DNA from: Rhodococcus sp. H36-A4
GTDB lineage: Bacteria; Actinomycetota; Actinomycetes; Mycobacteriales; Mycobacteriaceae
Reading direction: 5' to 3'
Length of the DNA: 64,000 nt
Assembly (NCBI RefSeq): GCF_027158005.1
Contig: NZ_JAPVLQ010000001.1
Coordinates: forward strand, 939,745-1,003,744
The position numbers were made by a program, and so were the translations under genes. The notes beneath the pieces are model-generated. The model worked only from the letters and a program-made list of their open reading frames with translations. It did not search any database and was not told the DNA's origin. Positions 1 to 9,252 of this stretch are shown piece after piece; within the stretch, counting starts at the first letter, position 1, and each line of letters begins with the position of its first letter.

Positions 1-1117
1 CGTACGCAGCCGATGCTTGTTTGTACTCGGGAATTTCGTAGGTCGACAAGCGGCTCCCCGGAGGCACACGCTCCCAACCTAATTCGTTGCCTACCTTGTT
101 CAGGTATTCCTTACTGGTCATCCACGACACGAACTTCCACGCTTCGTCCGGATTCTTCGACGTCTTCGGGATGCCGAGAGCCCACGAGTACAGCCAGCCG
201 TTGTCGCCCTTGACCGCGCTCGGCGCCTTCGCATACCCGATCTTGCCGACGACATTGCTCGACGTGGGATCCTCGAGCACAGACACTGCCGAGGTTGCGT
301 CGTACCACATCGCAGTGTTTCCCTGCGAGAGCTGAGTACCGCACTCACTGAACCCACTGGTCGCTGCACCTGCTTGACCGTGTGTGCGAACGAGGTCGAC
401 GTAGAACTGGACGGCCTCTTCCACCTGCGGACTGTCGAGCTGTGCGTTCCAGTTCTCGTCGTACCAACGTCCACCGAACGCATTGATGACGGTGTTCAAA
501 GGCGCGAGAACTTCACCCCAGCCCGGTTTTCCGCGTAGACAGATTCCGGAAACATCGTCATTGTCGAGCTTCGCGGCGGCATCGGCGACCTCTTGCCAGG
601 TGGGCTCCGCGGGCATCGTGATGCCTGCCTCCTGCATGAGGTCCTTGCGGTACATCAGGAACGAGGACTCACCGTAGAACGGCACCGAGTACATGCTGCC
701 CTCGTAGGAGAGGGATTCCTTCAGTGTCGGAATGAAGTCGTCCTCGTCGTAACCGGGAGTGTCGTTCGCGTACTCCGAAAGGTTGGTGAGCCAACCGTTC
801 TCGGCCCACTGCGGCGTCTCGAAATTACTGATCATCACGACGTCGAACTCACCGCCACCGGTCGCCACGGAGGCAGTGATCTTCGCGCGCGCTTCGTTCT
901 CCGACAGTGAGACGAACTTCAGGTTGATTCCTGGGTTCTCCTCCTCGAACTCCGGCGCCAGCGAAATAGCGTCGGACATTTGCGAGTTCGAGACGATGGC
1001 CACGGTGATCGTCGTGCCGTCACCGTCACCGCCGAACGATCCCGCACCGGCACAGCCGGACAGCACCAGGGTCATCGCGAGCGATGCCGCGACGGCCACT
1101 TTCGGTAGAACTCTCAC
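1..1117 (-). CDS. Sugar/polyol ABC transporter substrate-binding lipoprotein (3' end outside window)
   Basis: Extracellular solute-binding protein of the family that delivers sugars or polyols to an ABC importer. The N-terminus has a short charged stretch, a hydrophobic segment and a lipobox ending LVLSGC, so the mature protein should be lipid-anchored outside the membrane. About 372 codons are present and the C-terminus runs off the window. The GTG start at 1117 overlaps the regulator's stop codon (GTGA), implying translational coupling. Downstream permease genes would lie outside the window. The neighbouring polyol dehydrogenases and xylulokinase suggest a polyol such as mannitol, sorbitol or arabitol; the substrate is inferred from context, not from binding residues. 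Confidence 0.88.
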   Translation of the reverse strand, partial: MRVLPKVAVAASLAMTLVLSGCAGAGSFGGDGDGTTITVAIVSNSQMSDAISLAPEFEEENPGINLKFVSLSENEARAKITASVATGGGEFDVVMISNFETPQWAENGWLTNLSEYANDTPGYDEDDFIPTLKESLSYEGSMYSVPFYGESSFLMYRKDLMQEAGITMPAEPTWQEVADAAAKLDNDDVSGICLRGKPGWGEVLAPLNTVINAFGGRWYDENWNAQLDSPQVEEAVQFYVDLVRTHGQAGAATSGFSECGTQLSQGNTAMWYDATSAVSVLEDPTSSNVVGKIGYAKAPSAVKGDNGWLYSWALGIPKTSKNPDEAWKFVSWMTSKEYLNKVGNELGWERVPPGSRLSTYEIPEYKQASAAY

Positions 1118-2169
1118 TTGGATACCTTTCCCTCTTGGTCGTTCATGCAGGCTCCACTGTCAGCCTTCGTGTGCGCCATCAACCAACGTGCACTTTCGAT
1201 ATCGGTCACCAGCACAGTTGCGAATCCTCCGCGAAGTGCACCGAGAATGGCCTGATGCTTCTTGATGCCACCGGAGATCAGGATCGCCCGATCACAGTCA
1301 CGGATGGCGTCGAGTCCGACCGACACGGTTCGCCCCGGCAAAGATCCCCCGGTGGGAGTGCCATCGAGGTCGAAGAACCTGCCGCCGATCTCGCCGACCG
1401 CGCCGAGGTGGCGCAGTTCGTCGAGAATGTTCAGGTCGATGAAGCTGCCCTCGAACAGGGTCGTGGACGTGGAAACTGGACCGAGGCCGTACATCATCAC
1501 ATCAGCCTCGGTCCCGGCTTGGAGGGCGCGAGATATCACCGAATCCTGCTGCAGGGCGGTCACTGTGGCCGGATCGGCGTACAACGGCGCGTTCAGGCGC
1601 ACTGGCTTCGCCTGCAGGTACTGCGCACATCGCCCCAGGGTGTATTCGACGCCTGTTTGATAGTCGGCCGAACTCATCGAACCGTCGAGTTGGACCACAC
1701 GGTCGCATCGCGCTCCACGCGTCTTGAGTGACCGGGCGACGGCGACGGTTTCCGGCCCCCAGGTGAACCCGAGGACGTCGGCGCTCTCCAGGCGTCGAGA
1801 GAGCATCGCCGCGGCGGATCGCCCCAACGATCCGTACCCGGTGTCGGTGCCGTCGATGACATCGGGAACGACAAGTGCTTCGGTGAGGCCGAACTCGCGC
1901 TCCAAGTCGGCTTCGATGTCAGCGTGCACGGTGCCCTGGAGTTCCTCGGGCACATTGATCTCGATGGTCACCAAACCCAGCGCTCGGGCCTTGGCGACGA
2001 GTCGGCCGGCGGTGGGACGCGAGATACCGAGCTTCTTCGCGATCTCGGCCTGAGTCGCGCCCTCCAGGTGGTACATCGACGCGGCGCGGAGAGCGAGTCG
2101 GAGGTCGTCGCTCGACTTCGACGAGCGCTCCACTCCCGACACCTCGGGGACCGATGCGATCACGATCAC
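1114..2169 (-). CDS. SorC/DeoR-type sugar-binding transcriptional regulator
   Basis: A 351-residue regulator. An N-terminal helix-turn-helix (about residues 38-62, containing ATQAEIAKKLGIS and RPTAGRLVAKAR) precedes a long sugar-binding effector domain of the SorC family. Such proteins bind phosphorylated sugars and release their operators. It is transcribed leftward with the solute-binding protein (4-nt overlap) and diverges from the polyol dehydrogenase genes, so it probably controls both directions from the 2170-2301 intergenic region, where I see a palindrome with an extra half-site. Length is normal for SorC regulators. The effector is unknown. Confidence 0.88.
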   Translation of the reverse strand: MIVIASVPEVSGVERSSKSSDDLRLALRAASMYHLEGATQAEIAKKLGISRPTAGRLVAKARALGLVTIEINVPEELQGTVHADIEADLEREFGLTEALVVPDVIDGTDTGYGSLGRSAAAMLSRRLESADVLGFTWGPETVAVARSLKTRGARCDRVVQLDGSMSSADYQTGVEYTLGRCAQYLQAKPVRLNAPLYADPATVTALQQDSVISRALQAGTEADVMMYGLGPVSTSTTLFEGSFIDLNILDELRHLGAVGEIGGRFFDLDGTPTGGSLPGRTVSVGLDAIRDCDRAILISGGIKKHQAILGALRGGFATVLVTDIESARWLMAHTKADSGACMNDQEGKVSK

Positions 2170-2183
2170 TCCCTCAAACCAGC

Positions 2184-2215
2184 GAGCAGATGCTCACGAT
2201 GTGTTCTTCTGCTCA
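2184..2215. promoter_or_regulatory. Candidate operator for the SorC-type regulator
   Basis: A perfect 12-bp palindrome GAGCA-ga-TGCTC lies at 2184-2195, and a second direct TGCTC half-site lies at 2210-2214, 19 bp further on. It sits in the divergent region between the regulator and the polyol dehydrogenase. Repeated half-sites about two helical turns apart fit an oligomeric SorC-family repressor. Seen directly: the repeats. Inferred: the protein that binds them. Confidence 0.4.
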
Positions 2216-2301
2216 TTAAGCTAACATTAAGGTGTGATCTACACAACACCTACCAAGAGCGGAGTCGGCGTGATCAGAGGAGCGGAAGCAGGGAGATCCT
2301 T

Positions 2302-3336
2302 GTGACTCAGTCCATGCAGGTCAGCGTTCTCAGCGGTCCGCAGGAGATCCGTCTGGAAAGCCGTCCGGTGCCCTCCCCCGCGGCGGACGAGGTTCTCGTG
2401 CAGGTCACCGCGGTCGGCGTCTGCGGTTCCGATGCTCACTATTACCGTGAAGGCCGCATCGGCGATCACGTCGTCAACGGGCCTTTGGTGCTCGGTCACG
2501 AAGCTGCCGGGGTCATCGTCGGCGTCGGTTGCTCCGTCGCCGATACGCGCATCGGGCAGCGGGTGTCGATCGAACCGCAGCGCCCGGACCCGACCAGCTC
2601 ACAGTCCAGGGCGGGCCGGTACAACTTGTGTCCGTCGATGGAGTTCTTCGCCACACCGCCCATCGACGGCGCGCTGGCAGAGTACGTTCTCATCCAATCG
2701 GCGTTCGCGCACTCGGTTCCCGACGAGATTTCCGACGAGGCTGCGGCGTTGTTCGAACCGTTGTCGGTGGGGATTGCGTCGGCGCAGAAGGCCCGTATCA
2801 CAGCCGGATCGAGCGTGCTGATCGCAGGCGCCGGTCCGGTAGGTCTCGTCACTGCCCAGGTGGCTCGCGCGTTCGGCGCCACCACGATCATCGTCAGCGA
2901 CATTGCACCCGACCGCCGCGAGAATGCGAAGAAATTCGGCGCAACTCGGTTGATCGACCCGATGACCGAAGACGTCCGGACTCTCGACGTCGACGCGTTC
3001 ATCGATGCGTCGGGTGCGCCACGGGCAGTCGTCGACGGCATCCACGCCGTCCGTCCCGCCGGTACGGTCGTTTTGGTGGGGATGGGTGCGTCCGACTACG
3101 CGTTGCCGATCTCACTGATTCAGAATCGTGAACTGGTCCTCACCGGAGTCTTCCGCTACGCGAACACCTGGCCGATCGCTCGCGAGCTCGTACTCTCCGG
3201 CCGCGTCGATCTCGACTCGATGGTCACCGGCCGCTTCGACCTCGCACACGTCGAGGATGCGCTCAACGCCGACGCACTGCCGGGAAGCATCAAGGCAGTG
3301 GTAATACCGTCCTCGCACAAGGAGATCGACGTATGA
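2302..3336 (+). CDS. Zinc-dependent polyol dehydrogenase (L-iditol/sorbitol/xylitol dehydrogenase type)
   Basis: Medium-chain alcohol dehydrogenase, 344 residues. It probably oxidises a polyol to its ketose with NAD+. Catalytic zinc ligands are visible as C41 (VCGSD) and the H66-E67 pair (LGHEAAG). A Rossmann glycine motif (AGAGPVGLV) lies near residue 175. The structural-zinc loop has lost most of its cysteines and keeps only NLCP, as in animal-type sorbitol dehydrogenases. I chose the GTG at 2302 because GGGAG lies six bases upstream; the frame is open further upstream but into regulatory DNA. Its end overlaps the mannitol dehydrogenase start (ATGA). With xylulokinase nearby, xylitol or sorbitol is a sensible substrate. 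Confidence 0.85.
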   Translation: MTQSMQVSVLSGPQEIRLESRPVPSPAADEVLVQVTAVGVCGSDAHYYREGRIGDHVVNGPLVLGHEAAGVIVGVGCSVADTRIGQRVSIEPQRPDPTSSQSRAGRYNLCPSMEFFATPPIDGALAEYVLIQSAFAHSVPDEISDEAAALFEPLSVGIASAQKARITAGSSVLIAGAGPVGLVTAQVARAFGATTIIVSDIAPDRRENAKKFGATRLIDPMTEDVRTLDVDAFIDASGAPRAVVDGIHAVRPAGTVVLVGMGASDYALPISLIQNRELVLTGVFRYANTWPIARELVLSGRVDLDSMVTGRFDLAHVEDALNADALPGSIKAVVIPSSHKEIDV

Positions 3337-4802
3337 AGCTCAATTCGCACACCCTCGCCGACTTCATCGAAGACGTCGAGGTACCCACTTACGACAGATC
3401 CGAAGTCACAGCTGGGATAGTGCACTTCGGTGTCGGTGGTTTTCACCGTGCACACCAAGCAATGTATGTGGACCGGCTCCTCCAGCGGGGGGAAGCGTCC
3501 AAGTGGGGAATCTGCGGCGTCGGAGTGCTGCCCGGGGACCGAAAGATGAGAGAGGTCATGGAGGCGCAGAATTGCCTCTACACGCTTGCGCTCAAGCATT
3601 CCGACGGAGCGTGGGACACCCGGGTGATCGGCTCGATAGTCGAATACCTCTTCGCACCCGAAGACGCAGATGCCGTCATCGAGAAGATGGCAGCCGAGAG
3701 CACCAAAATCGTCTCGCTCACCATCACCGAAGGGGGATACAACTTCTCAGCCACGACGGGTGAATTCGATACCGAGAATCCAGCGATCACGGCGGATCTC
3801 GAGCCGGATGCGACGCCGTCGACCACGTTCGGTCTCGTCGTGGAAGCCCTTGCGCGCCGCAAAGACCGGGGAATGAAGCCGTTCACCATCATGTCCTGTG
3901 ACAACATCGAGGGCAACGGCCACATCGCGGAGTCGACGTTCACCACGTTTGCTCGCCTGAAGGACCCCGCTCTGGCGAAGTGGATCACCACCGAGGGGGC
4001 CTTCCCCAACTCGATGGTCGATCGAATCACCCCGGTCACCACTCCCGAAGTGATACAGGAGCTTTCGGACCGGTACGCACTCGACGACCAGTGGCCCGTC
4101 GCAGGTGAGCCGTTCACCCAGTGGGTGCTCGAAGACAAGTTCACGCTCGGGCGGCCGGCGTTCGAACACGTCGGAGTTCAGGTCGTGGACGACGTCACTC
4201 CGTACGAGTTGATGAAGCTCCGCCTACTCAACGCGAGCCATCAGGCACTGTGCTATTTCGGGTACCTCAGCGGATACCGACTGGTGCACGAGGTTGCACA
4301 GGACTCGTTGTTCGCCGAGTTCTTATTGGCGTACATGGACGACGAGGCCACCCCCACACTCCAGGCGGTTCCCGGTATCGACCTCGACGAGTACAAGAAG
4401 ACCTTGATCGAACGCTTCTCCAACCCGGAGATCCGCGACACCGTCGCACGCCTGTGCGCCGAATCCTCGGACCGCATCCCCAAGTGGCTGTTGCCCGTCA
4501 TCCGCACGAACCTCGACACCGGCGGACCGATCACGTTGGCTACCGCAGTGGTCGCGAGCTGGGCGCGGTACGCCGAGGGCATCGACGAACAGGGTCAGCC
4601 GATCTACATCATCGACCAACTGAAGGATTCGCTCGTACCACTCGCGCTCCAGCAGAAGGACGACCCGACCGCCTTCATCGCAAACCGAGCGGTGTTCGGC
4701 GACCTCATCGACAACGAGCGATTCGTGGCGGAGTACACCAAGGCGCTCGCCTCGCTCCACGAGCACGGCGCCCGAGCGACGTTGGAGGGACTCCGTAACT
4801 GA
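3333..4802 (+). CDS. Mannitol dehydrogenase family protein (mannitol/arabitol 2-dehydrogenase)
   Basis: Long-chain, zinc-independent polyol dehydrogenase of 489 residues, the usual length for the family. The N-terminal NAD-binding segment has GVGGFHRAHQ near residue 33, followed by the C-terminal mannitol dehydrogenase domain with a K-L-R-x-L-N-x-x-H-like stretch (ELMKLRLLNASHQ). It should oxidise D-mannitol to fructose or D-arabitol to D-xylulose. It is translationally coupled to the upstream dehydrogenase by a 4-nt ATGA overlap. The xylulokinase facing it could phosphorylate the D-xylulose product, which makes arabitol as likely a substrate as mannitol. Confidence 0.9.
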   Translation: MKLNSHTLADFIEDVEVPTYDRSEVTAGIVHFGVGGFHRAHQAMYVDRLLQRGEASKWGICGVGVLPGDRKMREVMEAQNCLYTLALKHSDGAWDTRVIGSIVEYLFAPEDADAVIEKMAAESTKIVSLTITEGGYNFSATTGEFDTENPAITADLEPDATPSTTFGLVVEALARRKDRGMKPFTIMSCDNIEGNGHIAESTFTTFARLKDPALAKWITTEGAFPNSMVDRITPVTTPEVIQELSDRYALDDQWPVAGEPFTQWVLEDKFTLGRPAFEHVGVQVVDDVTPYELMKLRLLNASHQALCYFGYLSGYRLVHEVAQDSLFAEFLLAYMDDEATPTLQAVPGIDLDEYKKTLIERFSNPEIRDTVARLCAESSDRIPKWLLPVIRTNLDTGGPITLATAVVASWARYAEGIDEQGQPIYIIDQLKDSLVPLALQQKDDPTAFIANRAVFGDLIDNERFVAEYTKALASLHEHGARATLEGLRN

Positions 4803-4826
4803 GAGAACGCAACTAAGAGGCCGTCG

Positions 4827-6203
4827 CTAGCCTCGCATTTCGGCGTACCGCTCACGGACTGCCAGATCCGGGTCGGCCTCGTAGGTACGCACGGGCGCCG
4901 ATGCCCAGCGCGGTGGCTCGGACGTGCCCGCCAGCGCCCACGCAGCTTGGCGTGCCGCGCCGTCGGCAACGTATTCTCCGGGCTCGGGGACGACGACGGG
5001 TACGCCGAAGATCACCGGGGCCAACTCGCGTAACGCCGCAGATTTGGCCCCGCCGCCGATCAGCAGAACGCGACGGGTCTCGATTCCTGCTGCACGCAGC
5101 GCGTCGATCCCGTCCGCCAGTCCGCAGAGCAGTCCCTCTACTGCTGCGCGGGCAAGGTGCCCCGGCGTCGAATTACTCAGTCTCAAACCATGAATGGCGC
5201 CCGATGCATCCGGCCGATTCGGTGTCCGCTCACCTTCGAAATAGGGAATCAACACCAGACCCTCGCTCCGAGTCGACAAAGCCAACCTGGACAGTTCGGC
5301 GTGGTCGACGCCCAACAACGACGCTGTAGCGTCGAGTACACGGGCTGCGTTGAGGGTGCAGACGAGCGGTAATTGCCGGCCGGTAGCGTCCGCGAATCCG
5401 GCGATGATGCCCGAGGCATCTGCAGCAGCAACGTCCGTGACGGCCGACACGACACCCGAGGTACCGACCGAGACGACGACATCACCGACACCGACGCCGA
5501 GACCCAGTGCGGCAGCGGCATTGTCGCCGGTCCCCGGCGCGATCACGGCTCCCGACGACGTGACACCGATTCGCTCCGAGGGTCCCGCAACGCGAGGAAG
5601 CCGAGGCTTCCGTCCGCGCATGGCCTGTTCCAGTAAATCCTCGCGATAGTCGTCGGTGGCGGCGGAGTAGTAGCCGGTGCCGCTCGCATCACCGCGATCG
5701 GTCGCCAGTGAATCGAATCCGGCCGCACCACCGAGATGCCAACTCAACCAATCGTGTGGAAGACACACCGCTGCGGTTCGATCGGCATTGCCGGGTTCGT
5801 TGTCAGCAAGCCACCGCAACTTGGCGACGGTGATCGCCGCCAGCGGCACGACGCCGACCGCGTCGACCCATGCCTTGCCACCACCGCGTTCGTTCACCAG
5901 ATCCTGACCGGAGGATGCCGAGCGGGTGTCGTTCCACAACAACGCCGGGCGGACGACACTCCCGGCGTCGTCGAGACAGATCATGCCGTGTTGCTGCGCG
6001 CCGACGGCGACCGCATCCACGTCGTCGAGACCTCCGGCGTCGGCAATGGCAGTGTCGAGTGCAGATTTCCACAGCGCCGGGTCGATCTCGGTGCCGTCGG
6101 GGTGACTTGCCCGCCCGCTGCGGACGAGATCGCCCGAATCAGCATCGCGGACAAACACTTTGCACGACTGGGTGGAGGAGTCTATTCCTGCGACGAGAGC
6201 CAA
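4827..6203 (-). CDS. xylB: Xylulokinase (FGGY family)
   Basis: FGGY carbohydrate kinase of about 458 residues that phosphorylates D-xylulose to xylulose 5-phosphate, feeding the pentose phosphate pathway. The N-terminus [15 protein letters not shown] is the typical phosphate-binding start; [10 protein letters not shown] and a C-terminal LIGGGAKS nucleotide-binding motif follow. The start is a TTG at 6203 with an AGGAAAGG ribosome site about 10 bases upstream; the frame stays open further up, but that stretch has no kinase homology. It converges on the mannitol dehydrogenase with only 24 bases between the ends and completes the polyol route of this locus. Confidence 0.9.
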   Translation of the reverse strand: MALVAGIDSSTQSCKVFVRDADSGDLVRSGRASHPDGTEIDPALWKSALDTAIADAGGLDDVDAVAVGAQQHGMICLDDAGSVVRPALLWNDTRSASSGQDLVNERGGGKAWVDAVGVVPLAAITVAKLRWLADNEPGNADRTAAVCLPHDWLSWHLGGAAGFDSLATDRGDASGTGYYSAATDDYREDLLEQAMRGRKPRLPRVAGPSERIGVTSSGAVIAPGTGDNAAAALGLGVGVGDVVVSVGTSGVVSAVTDVAAADASGIIAGFADATGRQLPLVCTLNAARVLDATASLLGVDHAELSRLALSTRSEGLVLIPYFEGERTPNRPDASGAIHGLRLSNSTPGHLARAAVEGLLCGLADGIDALRAAGIETRRVLLIGGGAKSAALRELAPVIFGVPVVVPEPGEYVADGAARQAAWALAGTSEPPRWASAPVRTYEADPDLAVRERYAEMRG

Positions 6204-6324
6204 GATGGCCGCCTTTCCTGTACACCGAGAGCGTACGAACGACACTACCGTGGCGCCGATCGTCACCCCGGGTGCAACGCGATCGGTAGCAGCAGCGGAA
6301 GAATCTCGACTACGTTCTTGGACT

Positions 6325-6975
6325 ATGCGAGACTCCGAGGATTCCGATGCCTTCCGCCTTTCGGTGGCGAAGGCTGCACTCGATCTGTTCGCAGTGCAGG
6401 GATACGAGGCCACCTCCGTCGACGACATCGCCGAGGCATCGGGCATTTCGCGTCGGACGTTCTTTCGTCAGTTTCGCGGCAAGGACGACGTCATCTTCGC
6501 CGACCACGAAATACTGCTCGAACAGACCGCAGCGTTTCTTGGCCGGCTGCACCCGGACCCCTGGAATGCCGTGTGCGATGCGGCCCAGCTGGTATTCGAA
6601 CGGTTCTCCGGGTGGAAAGAGCAGTCACGACTTCGCTACCAGGTGGTCCACGAGAACCCTGCGCTACGGGATCGCGAGATCGTGACTGTCTTTCGCTACG
6701 ACAGGCTGTTCGTCGACTACCTGCGCGCGGCGTTACCCGAGCATTCACACCTGGAGATTCTCCAGTTTTCGGCATCGATCACTGCCACTCACAACTACAT
6801 CTTGAGACGGATGATCCGCGACGGTATTCCGACCACCAGCAGAGACCTGCAGGAAGCACTCCATAAGGTCAGAGCCGGATTCGATACGAGCGCGGAACAG
6901 ATCGTCGTTGCAGTCTTTCCCCGGGGCACCTCGCGTGCGGCTGTCATCGAGGCGCTGGCGGAGCATACGAAGTGA
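6325..6975 (+). CDS. TetR/AcrR family transcriptional regulator
   Basis: A 216-residue TetR-type repressor. The N-terminal helix-turn-helix has [20 protein letters not shown] (about residues 32-51); the rest is the helical ligand-binding domain. I chose the ATG at 6325, close to xylB which diverges from it; an upstream in-frame extension would run into xylB. It lies upstream of, and in the same direction as, the fadE25-fadB2 pair, separated by 188 bases that hold a repeated element and a good promoter. Control of acyl-CoA metabolism is plausible but not shown. Confidence 0.85.
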   Translation: MRDSEDSDAFRLSVAKAALDLFAVQGYEATSVDDIAEASGISRRTFFRQFRGKDDVIFADHEILLEQTAAFLGRLHPDPWNAVCDAAQLVFERFSGWKEQSRLRYQVVHENPALRDREIVTVFRYDRLFVDYLRAALPEHSHLEILQFSASITATHNYILRRMIRDGIPTTSRDLQEALHKVRAGFDTSAEQIVVAVFPRGTSRAAVIEALAEHTK

Positions 6976-6985
6976 CTCCCCCTCG

Positions 6986-7038
6986 CGCTTGAATGTGCTG
7001 TTCAAGACATCTGATCGTATGAATGGACCATTGAAGCG
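6986..7038. repeat. 53-bp intergenic element, copy 1
   Basis: This 53-bp segment starts CGCTTGAATG and ends CATTGAAGCG, so its ends form a near-perfect inverted repeat. It contains an internal CTTGAA/TTCAAG pair and an AATGG-a-CCATT palindrome. A second 53-bp copy with the same ends and an identical ATCGTATGAATG core is at 45198-45250; by hand count 40 of 53 bases match. It lies between the TetR gene and the fadE25 promoter. It resembles a REP-type intergenic palindrome; the function is unknown. Confidence 0.6.
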
Positions 7039-7079
7039 GTCACGGGCGCGCGCGTTTGGCACCGAGTGCCATCAAGGGG

Positions 7080-7108
7080 TTGATGGTCGCCCACAGGTGG
7101 CGTAGACT
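7080..7108 (+). promoter_or_regulatory. Predicted promoter of the fadE25-fadB2 operon
   Basis: A TTGATG -35-like hexamer (7080-7085) and a TAGACT -10 hexamer (7103-7108) are separated by 17 bases, the standard spacing for vegetative sigma-70-type promoters. They lie 55 bases upstream of the fadE25 start codon and downstream of the 53-bp repeat. Confidence 0.5.
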
Positions 7109-7163
7109 GGACAAATCCGTGGCACTGAGTGCCCTGAAGTCAAGCCCTAGGAGTGTGGCACCC

Positions 7164-8321
7164 ATGGCCGGTAATCCTGATTTCGATCTGTTTCAACTTC
7201 CCGCCGAGCACGACGAACTGCGCGCGGCAATTCGCGCCCTTTCGGAGAAGGAGATCGCTCCGTACGCCAAAGCGGTGGACGAGGACGCACGCTTCCCGGA
7301 CGAGGCGCTGACCGCGCTCAACAACTCCGGCTTCAATGCAATCCACGTACCCGAGGCGTACGACGGCCAGGGTGCGGACTCCATCGCGACCTGCATCGTC
7401 ATCGAAGAGGTTGCCCGCGTCTGCGGTTCTTCCTCGCTGATCCCCGCGGTCAACAAGCTCGGCACCATGGGCCTGATTCTCAAGGGCTCCGAGGAGCTCA
7501 AGAAGCAGGTCCTCCCCTCGCTCGCAGGTGGCGCAATGGCGTCGTATGCACTGTCCGAGCGTGAGGCCGGTTCGGATGCAGCCGGCATGAAGACCCGAGC
7601 AAAGGCCGACGGTGACGGCTGGGTCCTCAACGGCTCCAAGTGTTGGATCACCAACGGTGGCAGGTCCGATTGGTACACCGTCATGGCCGTCACGGACCCC
7701 GACAAGGGCGCCAACGGTATCTCCTCGTTCATCGTGCACAAGGACGACGAGGGATTCGTCGTCGGACCGAAGGAAAAGAAGCTCGGAATCAAGGGCTCGC
7801 CGACGGCCGAACTCTACTTCGAGAACTGCAAGATCCCCGGCGATCGCATCATCGGTGATCCGGGTACCGGCTTCAAGACAGCGCTCGAAACCCTCGACCA
7901 CACCCGTCCCACCATCGGCGCGCAGGCTGTCGGTCTGGCGCAGGGCGCACTCGACGCCGCCATCGCATACACCAAGGATCGCAAGCAGTTCGGTCAGTCG
8001 ATCAGCAGCTTCCAGGCCGTGCAGTTCATGCTCGCCGACATGGCGATGAAGGTCGAAGCGGCTCGTCTGATGGTCTACTCGTCCGCGGCTCGCGCCGAGC
8101 GCGGTGAAAAGAATCTCGGCTTCATCTCCGCTGCAGCGAAGTGCTTCGCATCCGATGTTGCCATGGAGGTGACCACCGACGCTGTGCAGCTTTTCGGCGG
8201 CGCCGGATACACCACCGACTTCCCGGTCGAGCGGATGATGCGTGACGCCAAGATCACGCAGATCTACGAGGGCACCAACCAGATTCAGCGCGTCGTGATG
8301 TCCCGGGCGCTGCTCAAATGA
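7164..8321 (+). CDS. fadE25: Acyl-CoA dehydrogenase, FadE25-like
   Basis: FAD-dependent acyl-CoA dehydrogenase of 385 residues, catalysing the first desaturation step of fatty acyl-CoA oxidation. Family signatures are clear: ALSEREAGSDA and WITNGG in the FAD-binding middle domain, DRKQFGQSI, and the C-terminal catalytic/FAD segment QLFGGAGYT and QIYEGTNQIQR. I recognise it as closely similar to mycobacterial FadE25 along its whole length. The ATG at 7164 has an AGGAG about ten bases upstream. Its stop overlaps the fadB2 start (ATGA), so the two are co-translated; together they supply two successive steps of beta-oxidation. Confidence 0.92.
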   Translation: MAGNPDFDLFQLPAEHDELRAAIRALSEKEIAPYAKAVDEDARFPDEALTALNNSGFNAIHVPEAYDGQGADSIATCIVIEEVARVCGSSSLIPAVNKLGTMGLILKGSEELKKQVLPSLAGGAMASYALSEREAGSDAAGMKTRAKADGDGWVLNGSKCWITNGGRSDWYTVMAVTDPDKGANGISSFIVHKDDEGFVVGPKEKKLGIKGSPTAELYFENCKIPGDRIIGDPGTGFKTALETLDHTRPTIGAQAVGLAQGALDAAIAYTKDRKQFGQSISSFQAVQFMLADMAMKVEAARLMVYSSAARAERGEKNLGFISAAAKCFASDVAMEVTTDAVQLFGGAGYTTDFPVERMMRDAKITQIYEGTNQIQRVVMSRALLK

Positions 8322-9172
8322 GCAACATCGAATTGGTAGGCGTCATCGGCGGCGGCACGATGGGCGCAGGCATCGCCGAAGTATGCGCTCGCGCAGGCAG
8401 CTCCGTCGTCGTGCTGGAAACGAGCCAGGCCGCGGCCGACGCAGCGGAAGCTCGTCTCGACAAGTCGTTCGCCCGTGCCGTGAAGTCCGGACGTATCGAA
8501 GCCGATGCAGCGGAGAAAGCCCGCGCTGCAATCATATTGACGCTCGACATCAACGACTTCGCCGATCGCGATCTCGTGGTCGAGGCAGCGCCGGAGATCG
8601 AGTCGCTGAAGCTCGACCTGTTCGGAAAACTGGATTCCATCGTGAAGCCGAGCGGGATCTTGGCGACGAACACTTCGTCGATTCCCGTCATCAAGATGGC
8701 CAATGCGACTCGGCGACCGGACAAAGTCGTCGGAGTTCACTTCTTCAACCCGGTGCCGGTACTGCCACTGGTAGAGATCGTCGTCAGCCTCGTCACCAGT
8801 GAGGAGACGGTCGCAACCGTCACCGACTTCGCCTCGAACACGCTGGGTAAGAAGACGATTCGCGCCGGTGACCGCGCCGGGTTCATCGTCAACGCGCTCT
8901 TGATCCCGTACCTGGTGTCCGCGATTCGGATGCTCGAGTCCGGTTTCGCCACCGCCGAGGATATCGACGAAGGCATGGTCAACGGATGCGCGCACCCCAT
9001 GGGTCCGTTGCGTCTGGCAGACACTGTCGGCCTCGATGTGACACTCGCCGTCGCGGAGTCTCTGTACGCGGAGTTCCGTGAGCCGCACTATGCGCCGCCG
9101 CCACTGTTGCAGCGCATGGTGGACGCCGGAATGCTCGGACGCAAAAGCGGTAAGGGCTTCTACTCTTACTAA
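8318..9172 (+). CDS. fadB2: 3-hydroxybutyryl-CoA dehydrogenase
   Basis: NAD-dependent 3-hydroxyacyl-CoA dehydrogenase of 284 residues, oxidising 3-hydroxybutyryl-CoA to acetoacetyl-CoA. The N-terminal NAD site reads GVIGGGTMGAGIA (about residues 7-19). The catalytic-domain signature VGVHFFNPVPVLPLVE has the key His, and TIRAGDRAGFIVNALLIPY follows. It overlaps fadE25 by four bases. A strong hairpin terminator follows at 9187-9220. The substrate range (short-chain) is inferred from the family. Confidence 0.92.
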   Translation: MSNIELVGVIGGGTMGAGIAEVCARAGSSVVVLETSQAAADAAEARLDKSFARAVKSGRIEADAAEKARAAIILTLDINDFADRDLVVEAAPEIESLKLDLFGKLDSIVKPSGILATNTSSIPVIKMANATRRPDKVVGVHFFNPVPVLPLVEIVVSLVTSEETVATVTDFASNTLGKKTIRAGDRAGFIVNALLIPYLVSAIRMLESGFATAEDIDEGMVNGCAHPMGPLRLADTVGLDVTLAVAESLYAEFREPHYAPPPLLQRMVDAGMLGRKSGKGFYSY

Positions 9173-9186
9173 GCCATATCGACAGA

Positions 9187-9220
9187 AATGGGCCATCGCA
9201 GCAGGCTGCGGTGGCCCATT
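9187..9220. terminator. Bidirectional hairpin terminator between fadB2 and the fabG-like gene
   Basis: A 15-bp stem starts with AATGGGCCATCGCAG and pairs with CTGCGGTGGCCCATT, with one wobble position and a four-base loop. It lies between two convergent genes and should stop transcription from both sides. Confidence 0.75.
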
Positions 9221-9252
9221 CGCATGTCCGGGGGCAGATCCCCGAACGACTT

